DNA from: Acetilactobacillus jinshanensis
GTDB lineage: Bacteria > Bacillota > Bacilli > Lactobacillales > Lactobacillaceae
Direction: 5' to 3'
NCBI RefSeq assembly: GCF_004359375.1
Contig: NZ_CP034726.1
Coordinates: 744,001-808,000 of the forward strand
DNA length: 64,000 nt
A program made the translations under genes and the position numbers. Below are positions 9,464-17,904 of this stretch, in pieces. The first letter of the stretch is position 1; each line of letters opens with the position of its first letter. The notes under the pieces are model-generated. The model did no database searches. It had not been told where the DNA came from and saw nothing but the letters and a program-made list of their open reading frames with translations.

Positions 9464-9706
9464 ATGATGAGTAAACGAATTACGATCCAAGATGCAATTA
9501 ATCATTCCGATGACATCGACGTCTGTAACGCTCTCCAGCAGTTTTCTAGTCACAAGACTTTAACCCGTTCGGGACTGCATACAATCTGTGATTATAGCCA
9601 CGCCATCAAAAACCACATGAACGTCAGCCAGCTATTGAAGAAAGCGGGCTTAAACCAGAACCATCCCGTCAGCTTAACTAAATTAATTCAGACTGAAATT
9701 AAATAA
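9464..9706 (+). CDS. Orphan 80-residue cytosolic protein
   Basis: The doubled ATG at 9464/9467 follows AAAGGGGAT. The product (MMSKRITIQDAINHSDDIDV...) is soluble, with no signal or membrane segment. It is divergent from ppk and ends just before a strong bidirectional terminator. Not recognised. Confidence 0.6.
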   Translation: MMSKRITIQDAINHSDDIDVCNALQQFSSHKTLTRSGLHTICDYSHAIKNHMNVSQLLKKAGLNQNHPVSLTKLIQTEIK

Positions 9707-9718
9707 ACTAATAAAATT

Positions 9719-9753
9719 AAAAGGCGTACTGAAAATTTTCAGCACGCCTTTTT
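9719..9753. terminator. Bidirectional terminator
   Basis: AAAAGGCGTACTGAAAA pairs with TTTTCAGCACGCCTTTT. It serves both the plus-strand gene ending at 9706 and the minus-strand gene ending at 9739, whose last codons lie inside the stem. Confidence 0.85.
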
Positions 9754-10389
9754 ATTAACCGCAACGATAAAAATACTGATTAACATAATGATCGCAAATA
9801 ATAATGCCCAATCATTAAGCCATTGAATCAATAATCCTGTAATGATGGCTCCAATGAAGAAACTGATTAAGGATAGTAAATTAGCGATAACCCTGGGATA
9901 ATCACCCTTATCCATGAAGTTGATCGTTTTCTTCATATGGCCCATCATCATTAGTGGTGTAAAGGGATGCCCCTTAATCTTTGGAAAGGTCTGGAGCTGA
10001 ACCGCACCAACGAACGACATTAGCGCAATGGAAATTAAATCATGCCCACTTTGAGATAACAGACATACCACTAATAATAGAATGACTTCAGCTAGGATCA
10101 TCTGTGCACTAAACGAAAAGTGATGAGCCTTCGCCGCTTTACAAAGATCCTGATAAAATCGGGTTAATATCAAGCCAAGCACAAACGCCACCAGTGCGGA
10201 AATGTATTTTATAATTTGCATTCCGCTTAGCTGTGAATAACCAGCACCGAGTAAAACCAGGTTCCCGGTCTGCAATCCCGCAAAGACGTGGCCGTGCAAC
10301 AGAAACGAGTCTGCATCTAAACTGCCACCGACTGCACACAATAACATCCCAACCGGTAAACTCTGGTACAACTGATGAAGTTTCGTCAT
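9739..10389 (-). CDS. DUF1275 (YoaK-like) membrane protein
   Basis: A 216-residue integral membrane protein of the DUF1275 family. Characteristic is the N-terminal GGSLDADSFLLHGHVF followed by GLQTGNLVLLG, then about six hydrophobic segments. Start chosen at ATG 10389 behind GAGAGGA; an upstream in-frame ATG near 10419 would add ten residues but lacks a ribosome site. The last codons form one arm of the shared terminator. Physiological role of the family is not established. Confidence 0.85.
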   Translation of the reverse strand: MTKLHQLYQSLPVGMLLCAVGGSLDADSFLLHGHVFAGLQTGNLVLLGAGYSQLSGMQIIKYISALVAFVLGLILTRFYQDLCKAAKAHHFSFSAQMILAEVILLLVVCLLSQSGHDLISIALMSFVGAVQLQTFPKIKGHPFTPLMMMGHMKKTINFMDKGDYPRVIANLLSLISFFIGAIITGLLIQWLNDWALLFAIIMLISIFIVAVNKKAC

Positions 10390-10417
10390 CTTACGATCCT
10401 CTCTAATTTTTGGCATC

Positions 10418-10452
10418 AAAAAACACCGCTCATTATACTAAATGATCGGTGT
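10418..10452 (-). terminator. Terminator after the exporter/DUF4811 operon
   Basis: On the minus strand ACACCGATCATT pairs with AATGAGCGGTGT, followed by TTTTTT. Confidence 0.8.
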
Positions 10453-10471
10453 AATTTGAAATTGAAATTTG

Positions 10472-11269
10472 TTATTTAGCCACGTAGCCTTCCGGAGCAG
10501 TTTTAGCCTTTGCTAAGACTTGCTTCATGATCTTTTGCATGGCTTTTCGCTTCATTTGATTCTTAAATTCGTGCATAGCTTGTTTCATAACGGCTTTTTT
10601 CTGTGAAGCCGTCATCTTTGGATCCTTTTGCATGGCTTTCATCATCTTAGCCTGAACGTAAGCTTGAGCTTTCTGTTTCAACATGGACTTTGCCTGTTGT
10701 GAATTCATTTGATGCTTGTTATTTAAAGCAATCTTTTTAGCAGACTGCTTCATCACCTTAGCTTGGCTTGCTGATAAAACGATCCAGCTCTTGGGTACGT
10801 AGAAAGTATTGACGGTCGACTTAGTTTGATGCTTCATGGCTAAACCAAACCAGTCACGAGCTGCATTGGATCGATAAGACCATTGACGATGTGTGACCTT
10901 CAGAGATGGCTTAGCTGATTTAGTGGTAACAATCCGGTTTTTGACGCTGACGTCAGGATTAGTGTGCTTAACACTACCATTATTAGTAGAACGGTAAGCC
11001 ACGATTTCGTGCTTCTTAGCCGAGCCAACCTTTTCATAGACCAACATTGATTGTTTAGGACTCATCGAAGCTAACTTTTCGGTATGGGTATGGTTAACCA
11101 AATGCATCCCGTAATGCTGGTTAAAGTTGGCGATTGAAAAGCCAATCGTTGCTAATAGCAGTAGACTAGAAATTAATGACGTCGTGATGTGGACCCATCG
11201 ATTCGACAGGAAGAGGTTCCAGGACATAAAGAACAGGATTGCAACGATTACTAACGCAAATAAAATCAT
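10472..11269 (-). CDS. DUF4811 domain protein
   Basis: 265 residues. Two N-terminal transmembrane helices (about 1-20 and 28-50) end in the NFNQHYGMHLV segment typical of DUF4811. An extracytoplasmic domain and a long Lys/Met/Gln-rich helical tail (about 180-260) follow. It begins immediately after the exporter stop (11270), so the two are co-transcribed. In lactobacilli this family commonly accompanies EmrB/QacA exporters, suggesting an accessory role; that role is an inference. Confidence 0.8.
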   Translation of the reverse strand: MILFALVIVAILFFMSWNLFLSNRWVHITTSLISSLLLLATIGFSIANFNQHYGMHLVNHTHTEKLASMSPKQSMLVYEKVGSAKKHEIVAYRSTNNGSVKHTNPDVSVKNRIVTTKSAKPSLKVTHRQWSYRSNAARDWFGLAMKHQTKSTVNTFYVPKSWIVLSASQAKVMKQSAKKIALNNKHQMNSQQAKSMLKQKAQAYVQAKMMKAMQKDPKMTASQKKAVMKQAMHEFKNQMKRKAMQKIMKQVLAKAKTAPEGYVAK

Positions 11270-12718
11270 TTAAGCCACCTCCTTCTTGTTTCTAACCCAG
11301 AAGGTTGCGATAAAGCCGATGACACAGAATGCCAGAGCAACGATAAAGGCGGCATGGTATCCGCTTAAAGCGGCGTGGATCATACTACTCTTGTATCGCA
11401 GTGGATCGGTCGTCAATAAATGCTTTGAGGGCGTCGCATTTTTAGTAACGTTAGACAGAACCGACGTTAAAACGGCGGTCGCAATTGAACTCGCAATTTG
11501 TCGCACGGTATTTAATGCTGAAGAACCATTATTAACGTTGGAAGTTGGCAGATCATTCAAACTGTAGGTCGTAATCGTCATTAATGACATTGCGATCCCA
11601 ACCGAACGAACGGCATAAAGGACAACTAAGTAAAGAACCGGCGTGTCCTTAGTCAGGAAGATAAACGGTAAAGTACCGACGCCCATTAGGAAGAAACCGC
11701 TAATGCACAGATATCTAGCGCCGTATTTATCGAAAATCTTACCGGTAACTGGACTAATCAAGCCAATCGTTAGTGCTCCGGCTAACAGTGTTAATCCGGA
11801 ATGGAATGCGTTGTCGCCACGCACTGTCTGCAGGTATAAAGGCAGAATCATTTCAAAGCCGACCAGGCCCATCATTGCGAGGGATGCAATGGCGGTCCCT
11901 AAATCGAACTTAAAGCTCCGGAAAACACTAAGGTCAACCAACGGATACTTAGTCTTAAGATCTCTCCATACGAATAAAATAGTAAAGATGATGCCGACTA
12001 ATAAAGTCGTCAAGACAACGGGACTTCCCCTGCCATTTTGACCGACAGAGGAAAAGCCGTATAACATCGATCCGAAGCCAACCGTGGAAAAGACGACTGA
12101 TAAGTAATCAATTTTCGCTTTGTGTACCGGAAGAACGGGCTTAAATAGAAAGATTGCACAGATAATGGCTGCCGCAATCGGTGCCGTGTTGATCGAAAAA
12201 AGATCTTGCCAGCGGGCGTTATCAATAATCCAACCGGATAACGTCGGCCCAATCGCAGGTGCTAAGCCCATTACTAGACCACCAAGGCCCATGGCAACAC
12301 CACGTTCACCTTTTGGATAGATATTAAAGATGACCGTTTGAAATAGTGGCATTAAAACACCGGTAGCCATCGCTTGAATAATTCGAGCGGCCAATAACGT
12401 TCCAAAATTGGGTGCATGCCACGCTAGAATGGTTCCAATCTCAAAGATTACTAACGTCGAAATAAATAGCGTCTTAGTGTTGATCCGTTCCATTAACCAG
12501 GCGGAAATTGGAATCATAATCCCGACCACCATCAGAAAGGCACTTGTTAGCCACTGAACGGTTGATGTATTAATATTAAAGTACGTCATCAATTTTGGGT
12601 AAGCCGTCGCTAAGACCGTTTCGTTCAAAATTGGAAAGAACGCCCCGAAAAGCATTACGGCCATCAGCAGTCCCCTGCTGTAAGAATGACCGTTTTGATC
12701 AACGATTCTTTTATGCAT
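11270..12718 (-). CDS. EmrB/QacA (DHA2) family multidrug MFS exporter
   Basis: 482 residues with about 14 hydrophobic segments, as expected for DHA2 drug:proton antiporters. Motif C-like GLGGLVMGLAPAIGPTLSGWI and the RIIQAMATGVLMPLFQ segment are visible. The start ATG 12718 follows AGGAGGTCA. It is divergent from a MerR regulator, and DUF4811 follows. Substrates cannot be read from sequence; cationic drugs or bile-type compounds are typical. Confidence 0.9.
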   Translation of the reverse strand: MHKRIVDQNGHSYSRGLLMAVMLFGAFFPILNETVLATAYPKLMTYFNINTSTVQWLTSAFLMVVGIMIPISAWLMERINTKTLFISTLVIFEIGTILAWHAPNFGTLLAARIIQAMATGVLMPLFQTVIFNIYPKGERGVAMGLGGLVMGLAPAIGPTLSGWIIDNARWQDLFSINTAPIAAAIICAIFLFKPVLPVHKAKIDYLSVVFSTVGFGSMLYGFSSVGQNGRGSPVVLTTLLVGIIFTILFVWRDLKTKYPLVDLSVFRSFKFDLGTAIASLAMMGLVGFEMILPLYLQTVRGDNAFHSGLTLLAGALTIGLISPVTGKIFDKYGARYLCISGFFLMGVGTLPFIFLTKDTPVLYLVVLYAVRSVGIAMSLMTITTYSLNDLPTSNVNNGSSALNTVRQIASSIATAVLTSVLSNVTKNATPSKHLLTTDPLRYKSSMIHAALSGYHAAFIVALAFCVIGFIATFWVRNKKEVA

Positions 12719-12793
12719 GATTGACCTCCTTATAATCGATTTAATTTGTTTCGTTTGATTGACGATTTTTATATTACTCGGTTATGAATAGAG

Positions 12794-12832
12794 TGTCAAC
12801 AGTATTGACAAAGATTATACATAATGTAGAAT
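12794..12832 (+). promoter_or_regulatory. merR promoter and dyad operator
   Basis: TTGACA (12805-12810) and TAGAAT (12827-12832) are 16 bases apart and read toward the MerR gene. TGTCAA-N5-TTGACA (12794-12810) forms a dyad over the -35 region, a plausible operator shared with the divergent exporter promoter. Confidence 0.65.
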
Positions 12833-12864
12833 ATTAACTGTTAATTCGAACGGAGGATAAATGA

Positions 12865-13320
12865 ATGAACCAATTATTAACCGACATCCGCAACCGATTC
12901 CAAGCCATTTTTAAGAAAAACCATTTAGCTTTTAACATGAACGACATTTCCAGAATTACGGGTCTTTCCAGGAGTCAAGTCCATTACTGGGAAGCCAAAG
13001 GCTACATTAAACCAGTTAATTACCAGAAGAACCGAAATCATGTTTATGATTATTTAACGCTGATTAAGATCGAATTAATTCAGTCCTACTTAAAGTCAGG
13101 CTTTACGTTAAAAATGGCCAGTCAAAAAGCTAGTCAAGGTCGGAAATATGCGGAATTAATTCACTACATTATTGTTAACCGAATTCGGAGTATTGATAAT
13201 GATAATGGATTACCAGCAACGGACTTTGGTGCATTAGTTAACAATCCAAAGCAACACGTTGTTTTCGTTAAGAAAGCTAACGGTGACGTCATCGCCAAAT
13301 TAGTTAAAAAAGACCATTAA
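12865..13320 (+). CDS. MerR-family transcriptional regulator
   Basis: 151 residues. An N-terminal extension of about 20 residues precedes a MerR-type helix-turn-helix (FNMNDISRITGLSRSQVHYWEAKGYIKP), then a helical segment. No Cys-containing metal-binding loop is seen. It lacks a long effector domain, so it may be a small-ligand or orphan type. Start ATG 12865 follows CGGAGG; an overlapping out-of-frame ATG at 12861 is ignored. Divergent placement suggests it controls the EmrB-type exporter operon. Confidence 0.85.
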   Translation: MNQLLTDIRNRFQAIFKKNHLAFNMNDISRITGLSRSQVHYWEAKGYIKPVNYQKNRNHVYDYLTLIKIELIQSYLKSGFTLKMASQKASQGRKYAELIHYIIVNRIRSIDNDNGLPATDFGALVNNPKQHVVFVKKANGDVIAKLVKKDH

Positions 13321-13367
13321 CGATTAACGAATCGCCGATGGCCCTTTCAAATTATTATTATTTCATG

Positions 13368-13461
13368 ATATACTAAAGACGCTGTCCGCAATTACACCAG
13401 GTAGCAAGCGTCCTTTTTCTGAGACCTTTAATGGTTTCAAATTAAAAGTCTGAGAAGGAGG
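13368..13461 (+). promoter_or_regulatory. Promoter and structured leader of the 44-residue membrane peptide
   Basis: An extended -10 (TGATATACT, ending 13374) is followed by two hairpins. GACGCT (13378-13383) pairs with AGCGTC (13407-13412) and is followed by CTTTTTC, resembling an early terminator. TTCTGAGACCTTTAA (13417-13431) pairs with TTAAAAGTCTGAGAA (13442-13456), with one mismatch, and abuts the AAGGAGG ribosome site at 13455-13461. The arrangement suggests attenuation or translational masking. Confidence 0.55.
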
Positions 13462-13468
13462 AATTATT

Positions 13469-13603
13469 ATGACAGTATTAGCAGGTTTAGTTATTTTAAT
13501 TACTTTACCAGTTAGCTATGGTGTCGTTAAAGGTATTAGTTTCGCTTACGAAGCTAAATACGCTAAGGTTTCTGCTTTACATAAAGCAGCAGCTCAACGC
13601 TAA
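13469..13603 (+). CDS. 44-residue single-span membrane peptide
   Basis: ATG 13469 follows a perfect AAGGAGG. The product starts MTVLAGLVILITLPVSYGVV, one membrane span, then a short basic, Ala-rich tail. Size and topology resemble type I toxin peptides or small membrane regulators, but no family was recognised. It is flanked by a structured leader and a structured downstream region. Confidence 0.75.
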   Translation: MTVLAGLVILITLPVSYGVVKGISFAYEAKYAKVSALHKAAAQR

Positions 13604-13773
13604 TCCCGAAATGTTACTTGTATGCGAACTAACGAACAGTTAATCCAATAACAATAAAGTTAGATTAGCAAAACATATTGCATCTCAATATGCACGGCCA
13701 GCTAGATACAAGCTGTGTCGATTCTTGAATTGCGAACAGCAAGTAACGGCTCATAGTAGCCGTTATTTTTTTT
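13604..13773 (+). ncRNA. Candidate structured RNA with terminator
   Basis: No gene. TTACTTG (about 13616-13622) can pair with CAAGTAA (about 13740-13746), closing a region with internal hairpins (CATATTG/CAATATG, CAGCT/AGCTG) and a repeated GCGAAC. It ends in TAACGGCT/AGCCGTTA (13744-13765) plus eight T. This could be the 3' UTR of the peptide or a separate RNA; no family was recognised. Confidence 0.4.
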
Positions 13774-13780
13774 ACCATTT

Positions 13781-16051
13781 TTACTTAAAGATTCGATGCC
13801 ACCATCCTTTCAGTCGATTTGGATTGATTCCAATCCATTCAAAGAACGGTTCTTTTTTAATTTCGATTTGCATACTATTTTTATTACCAACTACTACTTT
13901 GGGTGATAAATCATTTCGATAAACTTCAGATGGCTTTACGCCGTACCGAATTCCTGAATTAACGTTTAGTCGATTAATATCAAAAAACATATTTTTATGA
14001 TTATCAGGATTGGTTATGAACCAGTCTGGGTGCGATTCATATAACTTCTTCCACTTGTCACGGCCAGATTCCTGTTCATCGTTATATCTTTGTTTTGGAA
14101 AATATTTAGGTAACGGCAGTCCGCAAATTTTATAATAATGCTCAAAAATTAGTCGAGCCCCACGTAAGAAATCATATAAGCCATTACTTGTCGTATTCTG
14201 ATTATTATATTTCTTCCAAAAGTTATCTGGTTCTTGATATAACAAATTGGAAAAGCGAACCACAAAGTCATCAAAAAGATTTGAATCCAATTCATCCAAA
14301 ACCTTACTGTAAGCAAGTCCTGACTGCTGACGATATTTAGTGTCAAATACCTTATCATTCTCTAGATAATATGAACGACGACGGGAACGCCCAGGCAACG
14401 TATAATCAGATGAATTAGTTGTTCCAATAAAGACTGGAAATGGTAAACCGGTATCATTACATCGGTTTGTTTCATCAACGATTAAATCATTACCATAATT
14501 AGGTCGTTTAAAGAAGACAGACGGAACTTCATCAACAATGATTGGTGCAACGTTTCCAGTATTGATCCACGCTTCAATTTGTTTAATAGTTAATGATTTC
14601 TTACGGGTTACACCTTCAGGAATGATTTCACTATAGAGTTGAGGATCACTGCCATTATTAATGCCTAATAACTTAATTAAAATTCTTAGTAACGATGACT
14701 TACCACTACCACCTTGTCCACCAATGAACAGGAATTGGGGGATATCTTGACCTTCAATCTGAGGTTTAGCCTTTTGTCGAACTTCGTACAAAAATGGTGA
14801 CTCAAACGCATAGAGAATAATTTCCATAATTCTAGAACAATATCGATTATCACTATCAACCGCAAAACGGTTATAGTCATCCATTAAATCTTGGATCCCG
14901 TTCAAATCGTGCCTAATTTGCTCAACACTTGCTGTAGCGCCAAACGGAATTAATTTATGATTATCTTGCTCAATAAATAATCCTGAATGATTTTTTACTC
15001 GTTGTGATGGAAAACTGAATAATTTAGCGGATCGCTGTGCAACATTTTTGCCAACGTCTTTAGCAACTTCAACGTGGACATTTTTCTTATAAGCTACTTT
15101 TAAAGATCTTGAATCTTTGATCTTAGGGACTTTAGTCCGTGGATTAATCATCTCGGTTTCTAACTTTAAAGTAATGTTTTTAGTATCTTCGTTCTTTTTA
15201 TCCATTTTGTCCATGGCCTGAAGTTTTTGACGCATCATTTTTAATTCATTCAAGTCCTTGGGAACAATCAAACCTAACGAGAGTTTATGCTTCAATTCAT
15301 TTGCCATTTCAACGTACTTAGCCTTTTCAGCCTGCTTTACTTCTTCAGGGGTTAATACTGATGCATCTTCAATCTGTTGTTTATTGCCATTTTTATCCTT
15401 TTTAACTAATTTCTTTTTAGTTAAACTCGTTAATTCTTTAGGGAAGTATGGTTGAGTATTAGGTAACAGTTCTTGATCGAAATACACCTTATAGTCATTA
15501 AATAATGAGCTATTATTCTCGATAATGATGTTTTCAAATTGTTTAATCTTTGGATTAAAGGCTCGGTCAGATAAATTAGCCGAACCAACTACAATTCGAT
15601 TGTCACCCGTTTTAGAATTATTCATCAGATAAAATTTACTATGAATAACAGCAGTTAACGGTGTATATAACTCAAAATTCTTGGCTGTTAATAATTTCTT
15701 GGCGTAGTCATTCAAATCTTGATATAAATCAGTCATTCGATGACGTAGAACATTTTTTAAGCTGTTAAAAACGTTTTGGTTAACGCTTGAAAACGACTGA
15801 TACACTTTATTGTCATTTTTTGAACCATCATTACCAATTACTAATTTAATATCATTAAATTTAGTAATGTATTGATTAATAAATTTACTTAATACTGCAT
15901 AAGTAACGCCTAAGAACTGATCATATTTATCAGAATCAAAGATTTGTGAAGCTGATAGATGAACTTTCTCGCCGTCTTGAATAATGTAAAGCGGATCATA
16001 TTTATGAGGTTTACGATTATTAAATAAATCCATCTGTTTTGATTTTTCCAT
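13781..16051 (-). CDS. PLD-like nuclease fused to a P-loop ATPase
   Basis: 756 residues from ATG 16051 (AAAGGAAA upstream; a longer frame to 16165 would cross the divergent gene). Residues about 60-200 form a phospholipase-D-type domain with one HxK (HSKFYLM, His near 137) and GSAN (near 156), so it would act as a dimer if catalytic. The middle is charged and helical. The C-terminal half is a P-loop ATPase: Walker A GGQGGSGKSS near 445, Walker B PIIVDE near 503, sensor-like GTTN near 543 and an Arg-rich RSRRRS near 555. The combination suggests a nucleic-acid-acting, possibly anti-phage enzyme; no described system was recognised. Separated by 92 bases from a divergent Crp/Fnr regulator. Confidence 0.8.
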   Translation of the reverse strand: MEKSKQMDLFNNRKPHKYDPLYIIQDGEKVHLSASQIFDSDKYDQFLGVTYAVLSKFINQYITKFNDIKLVIGNDGSKNDNKVYQSFSSVNQNVFNSLKNVLRHRMTDLYQDLNDYAKKLLTAKNFELYTPLTAVIHSKFYLMNNSKTGDNRIVVGSANLSDRAFNPKIKQFENIIIENNSSLFNDYKVYFDQELLPNTQPYFPKELTSLTKKKLVKKDKNGNKQQIEDASVLTPEEVKQAEKAKYVEMANELKHKLSLGLIVPKDLNELKMMRQKLQAMDKMDKKNEDTKNITLKLETEMINPRTKVPKIKDSRSLKVAYKKNVHVEVAKDVGKNVAQRSAKLFSFPSQRVKNHSGLFIEQDNHKLIPFGATASVEQIRHDLNGIQDLMDDYNRFAVDSDNRYCSRIMEIILYAFESPFLYEVRQKAKPQIEGQDIPQFLFIGGQGGSGKSSLLRILIKLLGINNGSDPQLYSEIIPEGVTRKKSLTIKQIEAWINTGNVAPIIVDEVPSVFFKRPNYGNDLIVDETNRCNDTGLPFPVFIGTTNSSDYTLPGRSRRRSYYLENDKVFDTKYRQQSGLAYSKVLDELDSNLFDDFVVRFSNLLYQEPDNFWKKYNNQNTTSNGLYDFLRGARLIFEHYYKICGLPLPKYFPKQRYNDEQESGRDKWKKLYESHPDWFITNPDNHKNMFFDINRLNVNSGIRYGVKPSEVYRNDLSPKVVVGNKNSMQIEIKKEPFFEWIGINPNRLKGWWHRIFK

Positions 16052-16115
16052 AGGTATTTCCTTTCCTTTTTTCATTTTCAATGAGCTACGATACCTATTA
16101 ACAAGGCTCAATTCA

Positions 16116-16129
16116 TTGATGTATATCAA
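16116..16129. promoter_or_regulatory. FNR-type operator
   Basis: TTGATGTATATCAA is a perfect match to TTGAT-N4-ATCAA. It lies between two divergent genes, just before the ribosome site of the Crp/Fnr gene (ATG 16144) and 65 bases upstream of the PLD-ATPase start. The regulator itself has the ExxSR recognition helix expected for this site. Confidence 0.75.
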
Positions 16130-16143
16130 GAAAGGAAAATTAT

Positions 16144-16782
16144 ATGCATTTTTCAATCGACGCACTGCGTAATTATCAATTATTTAAGAATTTACCACTG
16201 AATTTACTTAAACAATTTTCTCAACTCTCAGTTCGTAAATGTTTTTATCCTACGGGCTCATTAATCTATGATCCAAATAAAATTAATCCAGATGTTTATC
16301 TAATGAAGAGCGGTTTAATTAAAATTTATGGGTTAAACCATGAAGGTAAATCCCACACAATATATTTTGTGACCAAGGGCATGCTAACCAGTCAAAGCGG
16401 CTTATTTCATAAGGTCCCTAACTATTACTACTCCACAGCATTAAAAAACAGTTGGGGATATTCAATAAATTACGGAGATTTCAAAGCTCTTTTAAGCAAA
16501 TCACTTAAATTTACACAGAATGTACTTACTCATATTGATAAAATTCTAATTTCACTAGAAAATATGAACTTAGGTCAGAATATAGATAACTCGAAAGAAC
16601 TTGTTTATCATTATCTGGCGTCAAAATCGAAGCTACTCGGAAATCCCTTCAAATTACCAATCACAAATAAAGAAATTGCTAATTATTTAGGCATTAGACC
16701 TGAAACGTTTAGTCGCCAATTGCATCAATTATCCCAAGATAATGATATCCAAATCCATCATAAAATAATAAAAATAATTTAA
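16144..16782 (+). CDS. Crp/Fnr-family transcriptional regulator
   Basis: 212 residues: an N-terminal cyclic-nucleotide-binding-like beta barrel (about 15-115), a dimer helix and a C-terminal winged helix (TNKEIANYLGIRPETFSRQL). The recognition helix carries E-x-x-S-R, as in FNR, and matches the TTGAT-N4-ATCAA dyad in its own upstream region. Only one Cys is seen near the N terminus (RKCFYP), so an FNR-type iron-sulfur cluster is unlikely. It is divergent from the PLD-ATPase. Autoregulation and control of that gene are inferred. Confidence 0.85.
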   Translation: MHFSIDALRNYQLFKNLPLNLLKQFSQLSVRKCFYPTGSLIYDPNKINPDVYLMKSGLIKIYGLNHEGKSHTIYFVTKGMLTSQSGLFHKVPNYYYSTALKNSWGYSINYGDFKALLSKSLKFTQNVLTHIDKILISLENMNLGQNIDNSKELVYHYLASKSKLLGNPFKLPITNKEIANYLGIRPETFSRQLHQLSQDNDIQIHHKIIKII

Positions 16783-16790
16783 GCCAAAAT

Positions 16791-16842
16791 AAAAGGCATT
16801 TTATACCCACCAAATTGCTTCGGTCAGAATAAAATGCCTTTT
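16791..16842. terminator. Bidirectional terminator
   Basis: AAAAGGCATTTTAT pairs with ATAAAATGCCTTTT. It separates the Crp/Fnr gene from the convergent CAP-protein gene. Confidence 0.85.
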
Positions 16843-16860
16843 ATCAATATTTTTATAAAA

Positions 16861-17676
16861 TTAGCTACTGAAATTTTCGACTAAATAATAATTATTGGTA
16901 CCTTCTTTAAGTTCAGCACCAACACCAATCTTAGTGTAATGAGAATTCAAAATGTTGTCACGATGGCCCCAATGAGAATCACCGTCATGACTAAACATTT
17001 CATCTTCATCCATATTAGCCATCTGAATCCCATTATCGTTATTGTAAATGTGCGGATTACTATCCATTAAAATGGGACCCAATCCAGCACCGGCAATATT
17101 TTCACCACTGTAGGCACCCAGGTGAATTCCCATTCGTTTGGCATCCACTTCATAATAATTACGACCTTGTGGATCCTTATGGGTTAAGTAATTCAATTCT
17201 ACTAATTGATCCGCCCGTTTTCGAGCCAGTTGGGTTAAACCCTTGGTTCGACGTAACGGAGGTAAATTATACGCAGCCCGATCAATATTGATCATCTTAA
17301 TCGTTTCGTATTCCATTTGGGTGACATCACCCATGCTGCTATCGGGTTCATGAAATTCGACTGACGAATTCTGTTCATGAAGATTTTCACGATAACGTTT
17401 TTGTCGTAAAATGGCTCGTGTCCTACGTTTATAACGCTTCAACCGTCTATTACGGTGATAATGTTTTCGTTTATGGCGTTTAAGATAAACTGCTTTATCA
17501 TGACGATAACGGCGTTTATGACGTCGACCTCGATGATAACGTGGATGCTTAACATAACGATAAGTGTGATAATGATAACGCTTTGCATGTATATTGTTAG
17601 TTACTGTGCCAACCATACCAATGGTAACGAAACAGATTATTAATAACTTGACAATGCTTTTCGGACTAAAACGCAT
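16861..17676 (-). CDS. Secreted CAP (SCP-like) domain protein
   Basis: 271 residues. A signal peptide (LLIICFVTIGMVGTVTNNIHA, cleavage near residue 31) is followed by a very basic His/Tyr/Arg-rich stretch (about 32-95) that may bind the cell wall. A CAP domain (about 125-270) follows, with INIDRAAYNLPPL, HWGHRDNILNSHYTKIGVG and GENIAG motifs. CAP proteins of lactobacilli are extracellular; the molecular activity is generally unclear. Confidence 0.88.
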   Translation of the reverse strand: MRFSPKSIVKLLIICFVTIGMVGTVTNNIHAKRYHYHTYRYVKHPRYHRGRRHKRRYRHDKAVYLKRHKRKHYHRNRRLKRYKRRTRAILRQKRYRENLHEQNSSVEFHEPDSSMGDVTQMEYETIKMINIDRAAYNLPPLRRTKGLTQLARKRADQLVELNYLTHKDPQGRNYYEVDAKRMGIHLGAYSGENIAGAGLGPILMDSNPHIYNNDNGIQMANMDEDEMFSHDGDSHWGHRDNILNSHYTKIGVGAELKEGTNNYYLVENFSS

Positions 17677-17845
17677 AATGCCCTCTTCCTAATGATATCT
17701 GTGCATATCAACATGATTCTTCACACAACATTGTTAATAGTATCACGATATCCCTCATCTAATTAATGATCCTGTCAACAAAGTTGCCTTAATACCTGCA
17801 ACTTGTCCCAATATAACAAATATCTTTTAAAATCACAACCCAAAA

Positions 17846-17870
17846 ATAAAAGCCACCTTTTAAGGTGACT
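17846..17870 (-). terminator. Terminator after the first phosphatase-like gene
   Basis: On the minus strand AGTCACCTT-AAAAGGTGGCT is followed by TTTATTTTTG. The rest of the 17677-17904 gap shows nothing else. Confidence 0.65.
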
Positions 17871-17904
17871 ATAAAATATATATCAAATTTATATCGTACT
17901 TGAA

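Noticed and set aside
16052-16165. N-terminal extension of the PLD-ATPase to 16165
   Set aside because: It overlaps the divergent Crp/Fnr start and the FNR dyad, and a good ribosome site precedes ATG 16051.
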